From JBCBDX01 sp039815825 (GTDB lineage Bacteria; Pseudomonadota; Alphaproteobacteria; Rhizobiales; Rhizobiaceae), in the NCBI GenBank assembly GCA_039815825.1, contig JBCBYO010000008.1, positions 42,032-106,031 on the forward strand: DNA of 64,000 bases, read 5' to 3'. The position numbers and the translations under genes were made by a program. This document shows, in pieces, positions 32,947-41,966 of the stretch. Position 1 is the stretch's first letter, and each line of letters starts with the position of its first letter. A model generated the notes under the pieces. The model worked only from the letters and a program-made list of their open reading frames with translations, was not told where the DNA came from and did no database searches.

Positions 32947-34146
32947 ATGACAAAGTTTCCGACCGATCCCGCTGAGAACCTCGCCGCCCTCATAAAGTGC
33001 GCTTCGGTAACCCCCAACAATGACGGGGCGCTGCAAACGCTTGGTGACATGCTCAAACCGTTGGGTTTTGCCTGCGAGAATGTGATTTTCACGCAGGATG
33101 GGACCCCTGACATTGAAAACCTCTATGCGCGGCGGTCGGGAAACGGTCCACATTTGATGTTCGCCGGGCATACCGATGTTGTGCCGGTTGGTGATGAGGC
33201 AGCATGGACCCATCCACCCTTTTCGGCCGTCGTCGAAGACGGCGTAATGTATGGTCGAGGCGCTGTCGACATGAAAGGTGGTATCGCCTGTTTCGTCGCA
33301 GCATTGGCACGGGTTCTGGCAGATGGGCCGATTAACGGCAATATATCGCTTCTCATCACCGGTGATGAGGAGGGTCCCGCTGTCAACGGGTCCGTTAAGC
33401 TGCTGGATTGGGCGGCGTCCAAAGGGGAAAAATGGGATGCCTGCATTTTGGGCGAGCCCACCAATCCCAATGAGATTGGCGATATGGTCAAAATCGGGCG
33501 GCGCGGGTCTCTTTCGGGCACTATCACCGTAAAGGGCGTCCAAGGCCATGTGGCCTACCCACATCTGGCAGACAATCCGGTTCGTGGCCTCGTTTCACTC
33601 TGTGACGCGCTGATGGATCCGGCATTGGATGAAGGCAGCCAAGAATTTCAAGCAACCAATCTGGAAGTCACCACTTTTGATACTGGCAACACGGCGGTCA
33701 ATGTCATCGCTTCAAGCGCCAGCGCTTCCTTCAACGTTCGGTTCAATGACCATTGGTCAGATGAAACGCTGAAGGCGGAAATTCTGACGCGTCTGCAAAC
33801 GGCAGCCAACGGCAAAAAATTGCGCGCAAGCAAGGATGAGCCCGTTGCTTTCTCTGTCACGTGGAAAGAACCCGTCAGTCAAGTTTTCCTAACCCGCGAC
33901 GATGCCTTGATTGGAACATTATCGCGCAGCATTGAGAACGTGGTCGGTAAAACACCGCGACTATCCACATCTGGCGGTACTTCTGATGCGCGTTTCATCA
34001 AAGACTATTGTTCGGTCGTCGAGTTCGGCCTTGTGGGCAAAACCATGCACATGGTCGATGAGCGGGTGGCGTTGGAAGATTTGGAGACATTAACCAACGT
34101 GTACGAACATTTCATCCGCAACTGGTTTGACAACACACACCAATGA
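32947..34146 (+). CDS. dapE: Succinyl-diaminopimelate desuccinylase
   Basis: A 399-residue M20 zinc hydrolase for lysine and peptidoglycan precursor synthesis. Metal ligands are visible in FAGHTDVVPVGDE, GRGAVDMKGGIA and TGDEEGPA, and the C-terminal KTMHMVDERV. It overlaps the next gene's start by four bases. Confidence 0.95.
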   Translation: MTKFPTDPAENLAALIKCASVTPNNDGALQTLGDMLKPLGFACENVIFTQDGTPDIENLYARRSGNGPHLMFAGHTDVVPVGDEAAWTHPPFSAVVEDGVMYGRGAVDMKGGIACFVAALARVLADGPINGNISLLITGDEEGPAVNGSVKLLDWAASKGEKWDACILGEPTNPNEIGDMVKIGRRGSLSGTITVKGVQGHVAYPHLADNPVRGLVSLCDALMDPALDEGSQEFQATNLEVTTFDTGNTAVNVIASSASASFNVRFNDHWSDETLKAEILTRLQTAANGKKLRASKDEPVAFSVTWKEPVSQVFLTRDDALIGTLSRSIENVVGKTPRLSTSGGTSDARFIKDYCSVVEFGLVGKTMHMVDERVALEDLETLTNVYEHFIRNWFDNTHQ

Positions 34147-34730
34147 TCGACTACGCATTCTATCATTGTGAACGCGTCATACGCGTCGTCCGAGGTGATG
34201 CATCCGCTTTGGCAGATATGGATGTTTCAACCCATGGTTTTTGGCGCTCCTTCCAGGCCATCATCATTTCGGTACCAGCCCTGTTTTTTACATGGGTAAC
34301 TTTCGGCAAAGAACTGATGGCCGAGGGCGTGGTTGGAGATATTGCGTCGATCATAGCGCGGCAGGCCATTATCGACTTGGTTTTATGGCTTTTGCCTGTA
34401 GTCGTGCTAGCGCTGGCGTTTGCGCCACTGGGTCTCAGCAAAAACTATCCTGTGCTGATAATCGCGCGCAATTGGCTTTCGGCGATTGTGTCCTATTTGG
34501 TCGCCGCTGTCGGTCTTCTTTACGTCTTGGCGCCAACAAACGCCCAAACGTTCTTTGCGTTCTTGTTTCTCGCAACACTTATGGTTTCCATCTGGATGTT
34601 TTTGCGTGTGACGCTCGCAGCATTGCCCAACAATCACGGTATCGCCTACGCAGCAATCGTAATCGAAGTCGTCGCGGTCTTTACACTTGCGGAAATGTTG
34701 ACCGGGCTTTTTGGTCTCGTGCCAGTCTAG
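34143..34730 (+). CDS. Integral membrane protein of unknown function
   Basis: Not recognised as a named family. The 195-residue protein is almost entirely hydrophobic, with about five membrane segments after a short N-terminal region (MIDYAFYHCERVIRVVRGDAS). The ATGA overlap with the dapE stop shows translational coupling. It is convergent with truA with a 4-bp stop overlap. Confidence 0.75.
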   Translation: MIDYAFYHCERVIRVVRGDASALADMDVSTHGFWRSFQAIIISVPALFFTWVTFGKELMAEGVVGDIASIIARQAIIDLVLWLLPVVVLALAFAPLGLSKNYPVLIIARNWLSAIVSYLVAAVGLLYVLAPTNAQTFFAFLFLATLMVSIWMFLRVTLAALPNNHGIAYAAIVIEVVAVFTLAEMLTGLFGLVPV

Positions 34731-35482
34731 GCATCGGTTGGGTAGTCAACCTTCTTAAGATAAAGCCCATGCGGTGGCGCCAACGCCCCACACAATTGGT
34801 GATCCAAGGCATCACGCCGACGCTCAACTTCAGCGCGATCCCAGCGGCCCTCGCCCACCATTTTTAGTGTCCCAACGATCGATCGAACCTGGTTGTGCAA
34901 AAAAGACTTGGCCGAAACGTGGATAGCAATCTCGGGTCCATCTTGGGTGAATTCTATCCGATCAAGTGTCTTGATCGGCGATTTGGCCTGACACTGTGCA
35001 GCGCGAAAAGTGGTAAAATCGTGCGTTCCTATAAAGGCCTTTGATGCTTCGCGCATCGCATCAAGATCGAGCGGCTTTTTGATCCACCACGCCCGCCTAT
35101 GCTCCAGTGCATTTGGAGACGCGCGATTAGTGATCCGATAGAGATAGTGACGTGCTTTGGCAGAAAAACGCGCATGAAAGGTCTCATCAACTTTTTCGCA
35201 AGCAACAACAGACACACGCTCTTCATTCATCGCCAAAAAGGCATTGGTCGCTTCCAAAACCTTTGCTGGCGCCCAGTCACGGGTCAGGTCAGCATGAGCT
35301 GTTTGTCCCAGCGCGTGCACACCGGTATCGGTTCGGCCCGCAACTTGAAGCGTTACGGTTTCATGCGTGAACCCGAGGATCGCCTTTTCAACCGCCGCTT
35401 GCACACCATACCCATTGGTCTGCCGCTGCCAACCCACATAGGGCGTGCCGTCATATTCAATGGTCATGCGGTAACGGTGCAT
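34727..35482 (-). CDS. truA: tRNA pseudouridine synthase A
   Basis: The 251-residue enzyme makes pseudouridine at tRNA positions 38-40. It has the catalytic Asp in AGRTDTGVHALGQ, the N-terminal IEYDGTPYVGWQRQ, and the FLHNQVRSIVGT segment. It is one of three minus-strand translation genes (truA, fmt, def), each separated by a plus-strand gene. Confidence 0.95.
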   Translation of the reverse strand: MHRYRMTIEYDGTPYVGWQRQTNGYGVQAAVEKAILGFTHETVTLQVAGRTDTGVHALGQTAHADLTRDWAPAKVLEATNAFLAMNEERVSVVACEKVDETFHARFSAKARHYLYRITNRASPNALEHRRAWWIKKPLDLDAMREASKAFIGTHDFTTFRAAQCQAKSPIKTLDRIEFTQDGPEIAIHVSAKSFLHNQVRSIVGTLKMVGEGRWDRAEVERRRDALDHQLCGALAPPHGLYLKKVDYPTDA

Positions 35483-35573
35483 GGCTTCTTTCCTGCGAAA
35501 TTATGCAAGGCGCGGCCTATCGCGTTTCTGTCACCCCTTGCAAGCGACACAAAGTCCATGCAAACGCCACCGC

Positions 35574-37085
35574 ATGAATAGCTTTGCCTCATCGCCGCGT
35601 GCGCCATACATTTTTTTTGCGATTTATGCGCTGGCATGGACGATCACGGCAACGCTATCGGACGTCAGCTATCATTTTGACATTCAGGAAGAAATTGCTT
35701 GGGGCAAGGAGTGGCTGATCGGGCTTTATCGGCACCCGCCCATGAAAGTATGGCTGCTGGAAATTGCAAACCAAGCCACCGGTTTTGCCGAGTTTACGCC
35801 GTACCTTTTATCGACGGTGCTTTTTGGCGTCGGGCAAGTGGCAATCTACTGGATGCTGGCGGATGTTGTTTCCCGCCGGTTGGCATTTTTTGCGGTTATG
35901 TCAACAACGGCCGTATATCTGTTTGGTTCGCAACTTCCGCTATGGAACGCCAACACCGTCCAATTCCCGTTTGTTGGCCTTTTTGTATTGAGCGTATGGC
36001 GCGCGCTTGATCGCCGGTCACCGGGCTGGTTGGTCGCTGCCGCCGTATTTGCTGCGTGCGGCGTCTTGGGCAAATACTCTTATTTTCTCATCATTGCGCC
36101 GGTGGCGCTTTGGGCACTTGTTGTTCCCGAGCTGCGGCAACGGATAGCCTGGCGAGGCTTGATCATCGCGATCGCAGTATTTGCAATGCTGCTGGCGCCA
36201 AACGCGTTTTGGTTTCTTACTGAGGGCGAACCTGCCCGGCAATTTATAGCAAACCGCACATCTGAAACCTATCACGGCGTTCTCGGCGCGCTGTTGGCCG
36301 CCGGGGAGATCGTGTTGATATTTATCGGCTTGATTTTAGCGCCGGCTTTGTTTGGCCTGTTCGGTTTGACCGCCGGCGACCGCCTCGGTGAGGCCGAGTT
36401 GCGGTTGCGGCGCCTTTTACATGTTCTGGGGGCAGCAGCGGTTGGCTCTCATCTGCTGATTTTGGTGGTGGTTTTAGTGACCGGTACGGTGGTCAAGGAC
36501 CATTGGCTGATGGCCAGCCTATTAACGGTACCTCCCTTCCTGGTCGTTTTCATGCATCGACACCGACAAGACGTGACACTAAACCGTATCGGCGCAGTTT
36601 TTTGTGCTGCCTGGCTGGTTGGGATTTTGGCCGCATATCCGCTCGAGCGATATGTCAAACTTGAGGGCCGGCCCAACGGTAAGCCGTTTGCGTGGTTCCC
36701 TGTTATGCCCTCGCAACCGCTTGTCGACAAGGCCACCAACTTTTGGACTGACCTGCCATCGAAGGCTGGTCAAACCGGTTTTCCCGACGGACCGGCCTTC
36801 ATCGCCGGCGGTACAGTTGCTGCGCTCGTTGCAAACAATTATCCGGGTCGCCCGTCATGGTTGGAAGGGTTTTCTCCCGCATTGTCGCCTTGGGTGAGTG
36901 TTCAAGACATTCAATCCAAACCTTTTCTTTCAATTGGTCCCGTGCCGACTTCCTTCCTCGAACGACATGATTTATGCGTTGTCTATCATCGGCGTACGAT
37001 GTGGAAAAACATCCGTGGTGAAGATGCCCGAGAGATCAATTTCCACGCCGTTGCGCCACAAACATATTGCGAAAAGACTGGCTAA
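35574..37085 (+). CDS. ArnT/PMT-type glycosyltransferase (family 39-like)
   Basis: A 503-residue inner-membrane protein with many helices. The first periplasmic loop holds acidic catalytic-type residues (HFDIQEEIAWGKEW), followed by GLYRHPPMKVWLLEI, as in lipid-linked sugar transferases of the PMT_2 group. ATG 35574 (MNSFASSP) is used because the first helix starts soon after; the frame opens at 35481 but overlaps truA. It probably modifies a lipid or polymer with a sugar from a polyprenyl donor. Substrate unknown. Confidence 0.8.
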   Translation: MNSFASSPRAPYIFFAIYALAWTITATLSDVSYHFDIQEEIAWGKEWLIGLYRHPPMKVWLLEIANQATGFAEFTPYLLSTVLFGVGQVAIYWMLADVVSRRLAFFAVMSTTAVYLFGSQLPLWNANTVQFPFVGLFVLSVWRALDRRSPGWLVAAAVFAACGVLGKYSYFLIIAPVALWALVVPELRQRIAWRGLIIAIAVFAMLLAPNAFWFLTEGEPARQFIANRTSETYHGVLGALLAAGEIVLIFIGLILAPALFGLFGLTAGDRLGEAELRLRRLLHVLGAAAVGSHLLILVVVLVTGTVVKDHWLMASLLTVPPFLVVFMHRHRQDVTLNRIGAVFCAAWLVGILAAYPLERYVKLEGRPNGKPFAWFPVMPSQPLVDKATNFWTDLPSKAGQTGFPDGPAFIAGGTVAALVANNYPGRPSWLEGFSPALSPWVSVQDIQSKPFLSIGPVPTSFLERHDLCVVYHRRTMWKNIRGEDAREINFHAVAPQTYCEKTG

Positions 37086-37984
37086 CGAATTGCGTCAATG
37101 ACGTGGCCACGTTGAAACTCGACCGCGCTTAAAGCTTTCGAACCCGCCATTTGTAACTTGGTGATGTAAACGGCGCCGTCCGCGCAAGGCGCAGTGATCG
37201 CCTCATCGGCATTGGTCGGCTGTTGGCGCGTTGATGCCAATAGCTTCACGCGCTCCCATTGACCTGCGATCAACATTTCACACCAAGCGCCTGGAAAGGG
37301 CGAAAGCCCCCTAATGTGGTTATGAACAGTGGACGCCGTACGCGACCAATCAAGCCGCGCTTCGGCCTTGTCGATCTTCTTTGCGTAGGTGACACCCTCT
37401 TCCGCTTGCGGTGTGAGCGGCAACGCATCGCGCTCAAGCGCGTTCATTGCATCAACCATCAACGGAGCGCCCGCATTTGCAAGGACATCGTGAAGCTCAC
37501 CGGTCGTCATGTCCGGATCGATAGGGACACCGGTGGTCATGGCAACCGGCCCTGTGTCGAGCCCCTCATCCATTTTCATGATCATCATGCCGGTTTCAGT
37601 GTCGCCTGCCATGATTGCACGGTGGATGGGCGCAGCGCCGCGCCAACGCGGCAAGAGCGAAGCGTGCCCATTGTAACAGCCAAGGCGTGTTCCGTGTAAA
37701 ATCTCACGGGGCAACAGCAACCCATAGGCAACCACCACGGCGACGTCCGCCTTCAAAGCGGCAAAAGCCGCTTGCTCTTCCTGGACCTTGAGCGTTTTGG
37801 GCGTTCGAACCTCGATACCCAACGCATTGGCCGCATCGTGTACAGGCGTGTTTGCAACTTCCTTGCCCCGCCTTCCACGCGGCTTGGGTGGCTGGGTATA
37901 ACAAGCGATGATCTCGTGTTCTTTTGCCAAAGCCTCAAGTGTCGGCACGGAAAACGCCGGCGAGCCCATAAAAACAATTCGCAT
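37082..37984 (-). CDS. fmt: Methionyl-tRNA formyltransferase
   Basis: The 300-residue enzyme formylates initiator Met-tRNA. The start MRIVFMGSPAFSVPTLEAL is typical; the catalytic HASLLPRWRGAAPIHRAIMAGD and the C-terminal OB-like domain (AEARLDWSRTASTVHNHIRGL) are complete. ATG 37984 is used rather than the frame's first codon at 37996. It pairs functionally with def, its normal neighbour, but here a plus-strand frame separates them. Confidence 0.96.
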   Translation of the reverse strand: MRIVFMGSPAFSVPTLEALAKEHEIIACYTQPPKPRGRRGKEVANTPVHDAANALGIEVRTPKTLKVQEEQAAFAALKADVAVVVAYGLLLPREILHGTRLGCYNGHASLLPRWRGAAPIHRAIMAGDTETGMMIMKMDEGLDTGPVAMTTGVPIDPDMTTGELHDVLANAGAPLMVDAMNALERDALPLTPQAEEGVTYAKKIDKAEARLDWSRTASTVHNHIRGLSPFPGAWCEMLIAGQWERVKLLASTRQQPTNADEAITAPCADGAVYITKLQMAGSKALSAVEFQRGHVIDAIR

Positions 37985-38083
37985 AAATATCACCAAGAAC
38001 GTTACAATTTGAGCAAAGCTTAGAAGGCTTCGTATACCGTTTGCCGTTTAATGGTAACCATCGGTTAAGTAGGGTACAAAGTT

Positions 38084-38305
38084 ATGGCCAAAGAATTCGG
38101 GCGCCTCGCACTGCGCCAAATGGATACAGCCTATGAACGCTACAGCGACGCCCTGAGGGTTCGAAAACCCAAGCGAAATTCGCAGCGTTTGGACGAAAAC
38201 CTCGCATGGGCATCTTACTTCACCCTGGTGATTACGGGCGCGATTCATTTTGCGCCCGAGGCGACAGCAAGCCCGATTGCCATGGCACTGACAGGTATTA
38301 TGTAG
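38084..38305 (+). CDS. Small protein of unknown function between fmt and def
   Basis: Not recognised. The 73-residue frame has a charged first half (MAKEFGRLALRQMDTAYERY, RVRKPKRNS) and one moderately hydrophobic segment (ASYFTLVITGAIHFAP). A GTAGGG motif precedes the ATG. It fills the space between fmt and def on the other strand and its stop abuts the def stop with no gap, which favours a real gene, but it could also be chance. Confidence 0.45.
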   Translation: MAKEFGRLALRQMDTAYERYSDALRVRKPKRNSQRLDENLAWASYFTLVITGAIHFAPEATASPIAMALTGIM

Positions 38306-38830
38306 CTATAGGCGCGTACTTCCGCGCTGCTTTGCCAGCTTGCGAAAACGCTTGATCACCATGTCGCGCTTCAGTTTTGAAATGTGATCGATGAACAAAA
38401 CGCCATCAAGGTGATCCAACTCGTGCTGGATACAGGTGGCCATCATGCCCTCGGCCACGATCTCTTTTGTCTCGCCGTCAAGGGTCTGGTACCGCACCGT
38501 CACAGACTGTGGTCGCTCAACATCGGCGTAATAGTCTGGAATAGAAAGACAACCCTCTTCATAGGTTGATACGTCCCCGCTGGACGCGACAATACTTGGG
38601 TTGATCAATATATGTGGATCGTCCGGCGTATCATTATCGGTGATATCGGCCACCAGCATGCGAATGGGCTCACCGACCTGGATTGCCGCCAGGCCGATAC
38701 CCGGTGCGTCATACATGGTCTCAAGCATATCATCAGCAAAGCGCTTCAGATCGGCATCAAACCGCTCAACAGGTTTTGAAACCTCACGCAAAATCGGATC
38801 GGGAATAAGTACGAGTGGGCGAATAGTCAT
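38306..38830 (-). CDS. def: Peptide deformylase
   Basis: A 174-residue iron/zinc hydrolase that removes the formyl group from nascent proteins. All three motifs are present: GIGLAAIQVG, EEGCLSIP and the metal-binding QHELDHLDGVLFID. It is divergent from rmuC, with an 88-bp shared upstream region. Confidence 0.96.
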   Translation of the reverse strand: MTIRPLVLIPDPILREVSKPVERFDADLKRFADDMLETMYDAPGIGLAAIQVGEPIRMLVADITDNDTPDDPHILINPSIVASSGDVSTYEEGCLSIPDYYADVERPQSVTVRYQTLDGETKEIVAEGMMATCIQHELDHLDGVLFIDHISKLKRDMVIKRFRKLAKQRGSTRL

Positions 38831-38918
38831 GGCGTTGAGTTATGATTTGCGCAACGTGGCGTCAATGATACATGTCGTGAATGTTCCACTTGTGTTCCGA
38901 ATCGCGTAGGCTCTCACC

Positions 38919-40175
38919 ATGAATTTTTCGACGATGCTCCAGCAGCCGGCATTTATGCTCGGTCAAACCACAATTACGTGGGCGCACTTGGTTGTCGTCG
39001 CGACCATCGTATTTGTGGTGCTGGTCGGGTTTGTTGTGATGAGCGCATTGCGCAACGACAGACGGCGCAGGCAGCTACTCCACGTCGCGCAAGAGCGCGC
39101 TCAAAAGGCAGAAACCCAGGTTAATGAAGTCCTAAAAGCGCAAGCAGAAATGCAAGGCAAATTAACCGCGATCGCGGATACTTTTGGGTCGCGCCAATCT
39201 GAAATGACACAGACGCTCAACCAGCGGCTTGATGCCATGACGCACCGGATCGGGCAGTCGATAAGCGAGCAACAGAAGTCGACGCACGACAATCTCAGCC
39301 AGCTCAAAGAACGGCTGGCCGTGATTGATACCGCGCAGAGCAACATCCAGCAGTTGGCTGGACAGGTTGTCGAACTGCAATCCATCCTTTCCAACAAGCA
39401 AACGCGTGGAGCTTTCGGTCAGGGGCGAATGGAAGCGATCATCGAAGACGGCCTGCCCCATGGCGCGTTTGAATTTCAAGCAACGCTTTCGAACGGAAAA
39501 CGGCCTGACTGTGTTGTCTCAATGCCCAACGACGCCCCAGGTCTGGTGATCGATGCCAAGTTTCCCCTTGAAAGCTGGAACGCGATCCGAGATGCGGCAG
39601 ATGTTTCTGAAACGGCCGTGGCCCAGAAGCGCTTTGCGTCCGATATGTCTGTCCACATCAAGGACATTGCCGGCAAATATTTGATCAGTGGCGAAACGCA
39701 GGACACAGCGTTCCTGTTTGTACCATCGGAATCCATTTTTGCCGATCTCCACGAACATCATGAGAGCGTGGTCCAAATGGCGCACAAGCATCGCGTGGTG
39801 ATCGTGTCACCATCGCTGTTGATGTTGTCGATTCAGGTGATCCAGGCGCTCTTGAAAGATGCGCGCATGCGCGAACAGGCACACCTGATCCAGTCTGAGG
39901 TGATCAAACTCGTCGAAGACCTTGGGCGGCTCGATGACCGGGTGCGCAAGCTGCAAACGCATTTTGGTCAGGCAAATAATGATATTGAGCAGATCCTTGT
40001 CTCTACCAACAAAATCGGAAAGCGCGGCCGCAAGATCGAAACCATGGATTTTGAGCCCACAGAGGTGGCCAAAGCTCTTGCGCAAACCTCAGACGAAGAG
40101 CCTGCGGCAGAAAGTGCATCTGGGCAGCTGAGGTTACGGGTGGTCGAGGGCGAGGAAAAAGCGTCGGTGAAGTAA
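38919..40175 (+). CDS. rmuC: DNA recombination protein RmuC
   Basis: The 418-residue protein has an N-terminal membrane helix (LVVVATIVFVVLVGFVVMSAL), a long coiled coil (about residues 45-150), and the RmuC nuclease-like core (GRMEAIIEDGLP, DCVVSMP, VIDAKFPLESW, IKDIAGKYL, DTAFLFVPSESIFADLHE). It limits inversions at short repeats. The C-terminal 30 residues are unconserved. Confidence 0.93.
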   Translation: MNFSTMLQQPAFMLGQTTITWAHLVVVATIVFVVLVGFVVMSALRNDRRRRQLLHVAQERAQKAETQVNEVLKAQAEMQGKLTAIADTFGSRQSEMTQTLNQRLDAMTHRIGQSISEQQKSTHDNLSQLKERLAVIDTAQSNIQQLAGQVVELQSILSNKQTRGAFGQGRMEAIIEDGLPHGAFEFQATLSNGKRPDCVVSMPNDAPGLVIDAKFPLESWNAIRDAADVSETAVAQKRFASDMSVHIKDIAGKYLISGETQDTAFLFVPSESIFADLHEHHESVVQMAHKHRVVIVSPSLLMLSIQVIQALLKDARMREQAHLIQSEVIKLVEDLGRLDDRVRKLQTHFGQANNDIEQILVSTNKIGKRGRKIETMDFEPTEVAKALAQTSDEEPAAESASGQLRLRVVEGEEKASVK

Positions 40176-40411
40176 GGTAGGCTTTTGCAGGACACTTTTT
40201 GAAATTGGACTGACGTTTGTTCACGTTCATCCCTGTTGTCTCTGCGCAAAATATAGCCTGCTAAAAATCCCAACGAGCGGCCTTAAGCGACTCAGAATGG
40301 CTCCTGGCGCCCTACTAGCAGTTGGTATAGGCAGCAAACGTCCTCGTCCCTCGCTGCCCGGCGCAGGATAAGCGGTAAATTACACAATCATTTCAATAGG
40401 ATAATATTTGA

Positions 40412-40497
40412 TGGTGCCCCCTGCCGGACTCGAACCGGCACGGCCTAAGGCCGAGGGATTTTAAGTCCCTTGCGTCTACCAGTTCCGCCAAGGGGGC
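40412..40497 (-). tRNA. tRNA-Leu (anticodon TAA)
   Basis: The minus strand folds as an 86-nt class II tRNA with encoded CCA: acceptor GCCCCCT/AGGGGGC, anticodon stem AGGGA/TCCCT with loop CTTAAAA giving TAA, a long variable arm (CGGCCTTAGGCCG), and the T loop GGTTCGAGTCC. The 40176-40411 stretch between rmuC and the tRNA shows no gene. Confidence 0.95.
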
Positions 40498-40621
40498 AAC
40501 CCGAAAGAAGCGCTAGCGAAGGCTTCACCGCTTTGCAAGCGCCCCGCCACTTTCCTGACATGGTCGTTACACAAACACGATGAGATTTAAACTTCCAGAT
40601 TCGTGTGCCATAGGGGGATGC

Positions 40622-41386
40622 ATGAACACTGATTTAACCGAAATTGTGACCGCCGGCATGATCGTCATCGGCGATGAAATTCTTTCCGGGCGCACACGCG
40701 ACTCAAATGCCTATCATCTTGCAAGTATGATGACCGCCATCGGCGTGGACCTGCGCGAAGTACGCATGATTGCCGATGACCATGATGTCATCGTCGAAAC
40801 TATCAACGCCATGCGCGCGCAATATACCTATGTCTTCACGTCAGGCGGCATTGGTCCAACTCATGATGACATTACCGCTGATGCGGTCGGTGCAGCCTTC
40901 GGTTTACCGGTAGAGGAAGACGAGAAAGCCTTGGCGGTTATGGCCGCGCATTATGAAGCGCGCAACCAGCCCTTCACCGCGGCGCGGCGCCGTATGGCGC
41001 GCTTGCCGGAGGGCGCTGGCATCATCGACAATCCCATCTCAAAGGCACCAGGCTTTGTTGTGGCAAACGTTCATGTGATGGCGGGTGTACCGGCGATCTT
41101 TCAGGCCATGCTGGACAATGTAATCCCCACATTGCGCACCGGGCGCAAGCTGGTATCGAAATCGGTTCATTGCCCCTTCGGGGAAGGCACAATCAGCGCA
41201 CCATTGGCATCGATACAAGATGCACACCCTGACGTTGTCATTGGCTCCTATCCCGCTTTCGAAGAAGGCGCATTTTGGACCGAGATCATTGTTCGGGCAA
41301 GCGACGAGGCCGCGCTAGACAAGGCAACCGAGGCTGTTGCCAAAATGGTCGAGGCCCTGAAAAGCGAGACAAAGGTCGCGTTGTAG
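40622..41386 (+). CDS. CinA-like MoaB/Mog-domain protein
   Basis: The 254-residue protein has the molybdopterin-binding-like fold: GMIVIGDEILSGRTRDSN at the N-terminus and TSGGIGPTHDDITADAVG in the middle. It corresponds to the N-terminal part of competence/damage-inducible CinA and lacks the C-terminal nicotinamide-nucleotide amidase domain. ATG 40622 is used, since the conserved strand follows ten residues later. Proteins of this size are probably nucleotide pyrophosphatases; the role is not proven. Confidence 0.88.
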   Translation: MNTDLTEIVTAGMIVIGDEILSGRTRDSNAYHLASMMTAIGVDLREVRMIADDHDVIVETINAMRAQYTYVFTSGGIGPTHDDITADAVGAAFGLPVEEDEKALAVMAAHYEARNQPFTAARRRMARLPEGAGIIDNPISKAPGFVVANVHVMAGVPAIFQAMLDNVIPTLRTGRKLVSKSVHCPFGEGTISAPLASIQDAHPDVVIGSYPAFEEGAFWTEIIVRASDEAALDKATEAVAKMVEALKSETKVAL

Positions 41387-41468
41387 AGAAGCTTCCGGCC
41401 GACTTGTAAGATGGCGGAGAAAACAATAAGCCGGTCACCACCAAAGACAACGAAACAGGCCCGTCGCC

Positions 41469-41960
41469 ATGTCACTACCTGAAAAATCCTTTCCAGTCTC
41501 GTGGGATCAATTTCACCGCGATGCGCGCGCACTTTCATGGCGTATTGGCAATGCCAGCAAGGAATGGAAGGCGATTGTTACAATCGCACGTGGCGGCTTG
41601 GTGCCAGCAGCAATCATCGCTCGTGAGCTCGAGATCCGGGTCATCGAGACGGTCTGCGTTGCCAGCTATCATGACTACGACACGCAAGGCGAATTGAAAG
41701 TGCTCAAAGAGATCTCGCCTTCGCTTTTGGAAAATGATGGCGACGGCGTGCTGATCATCGATGATCTGACTGACACTGGCAAAACCGCTGAGGTCGTGCG
41801 GGCGATGATGCCCAAAGCGCATTTTGCGACCGTTTATGCAAAGCCTAAGGGCGTTCCAATGGTTGACACATTTATCACCGAGGTCAGCCAAGACACTTGG
41901 ATTTTCTTCCCCTGGGATATGGGTTTTACCTATCAGGAACCGATCGCCGGCAAAGGCTGA
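41469..41960 (+). CDS. gpt: Xanthine phosphoribosyltransferase
   Basis: The 163-residue purine salvage enzyme has the N-terminal segment SWDQFHRDARAL, the conserved IARGGLVPAAIIAREL, and the PRPP-binding motif LIIDDLTDTGKTAEVV. C-terminal WIFFPWD fits bacterial Gpt. It follows the CinA-like gene and precedes the MFS gene by six bases. Confidence 0.92.
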   Translation: MSLPEKSFPVSWDQFHRDARALSWRIGNASKEWKAIVTIARGGLVPAAIIARELEIRVIETVCVASYHDYDTQGELKVLKEISPSLLENDGDGVLIIDDLTDTGKTAEVVRAMMPKAHFATVYAKPKGVPMVDTFITEVSQDTWIFFPWDMGFTYQEPIAGKG

Positions 41961-41966
41961 TCATCA

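Noticed and set aside
40331..40370. GGCAGC/GCTGCC inverted repeat after rmuC as terminator
   Set aside because: Long loop and no T-run; likely chance.
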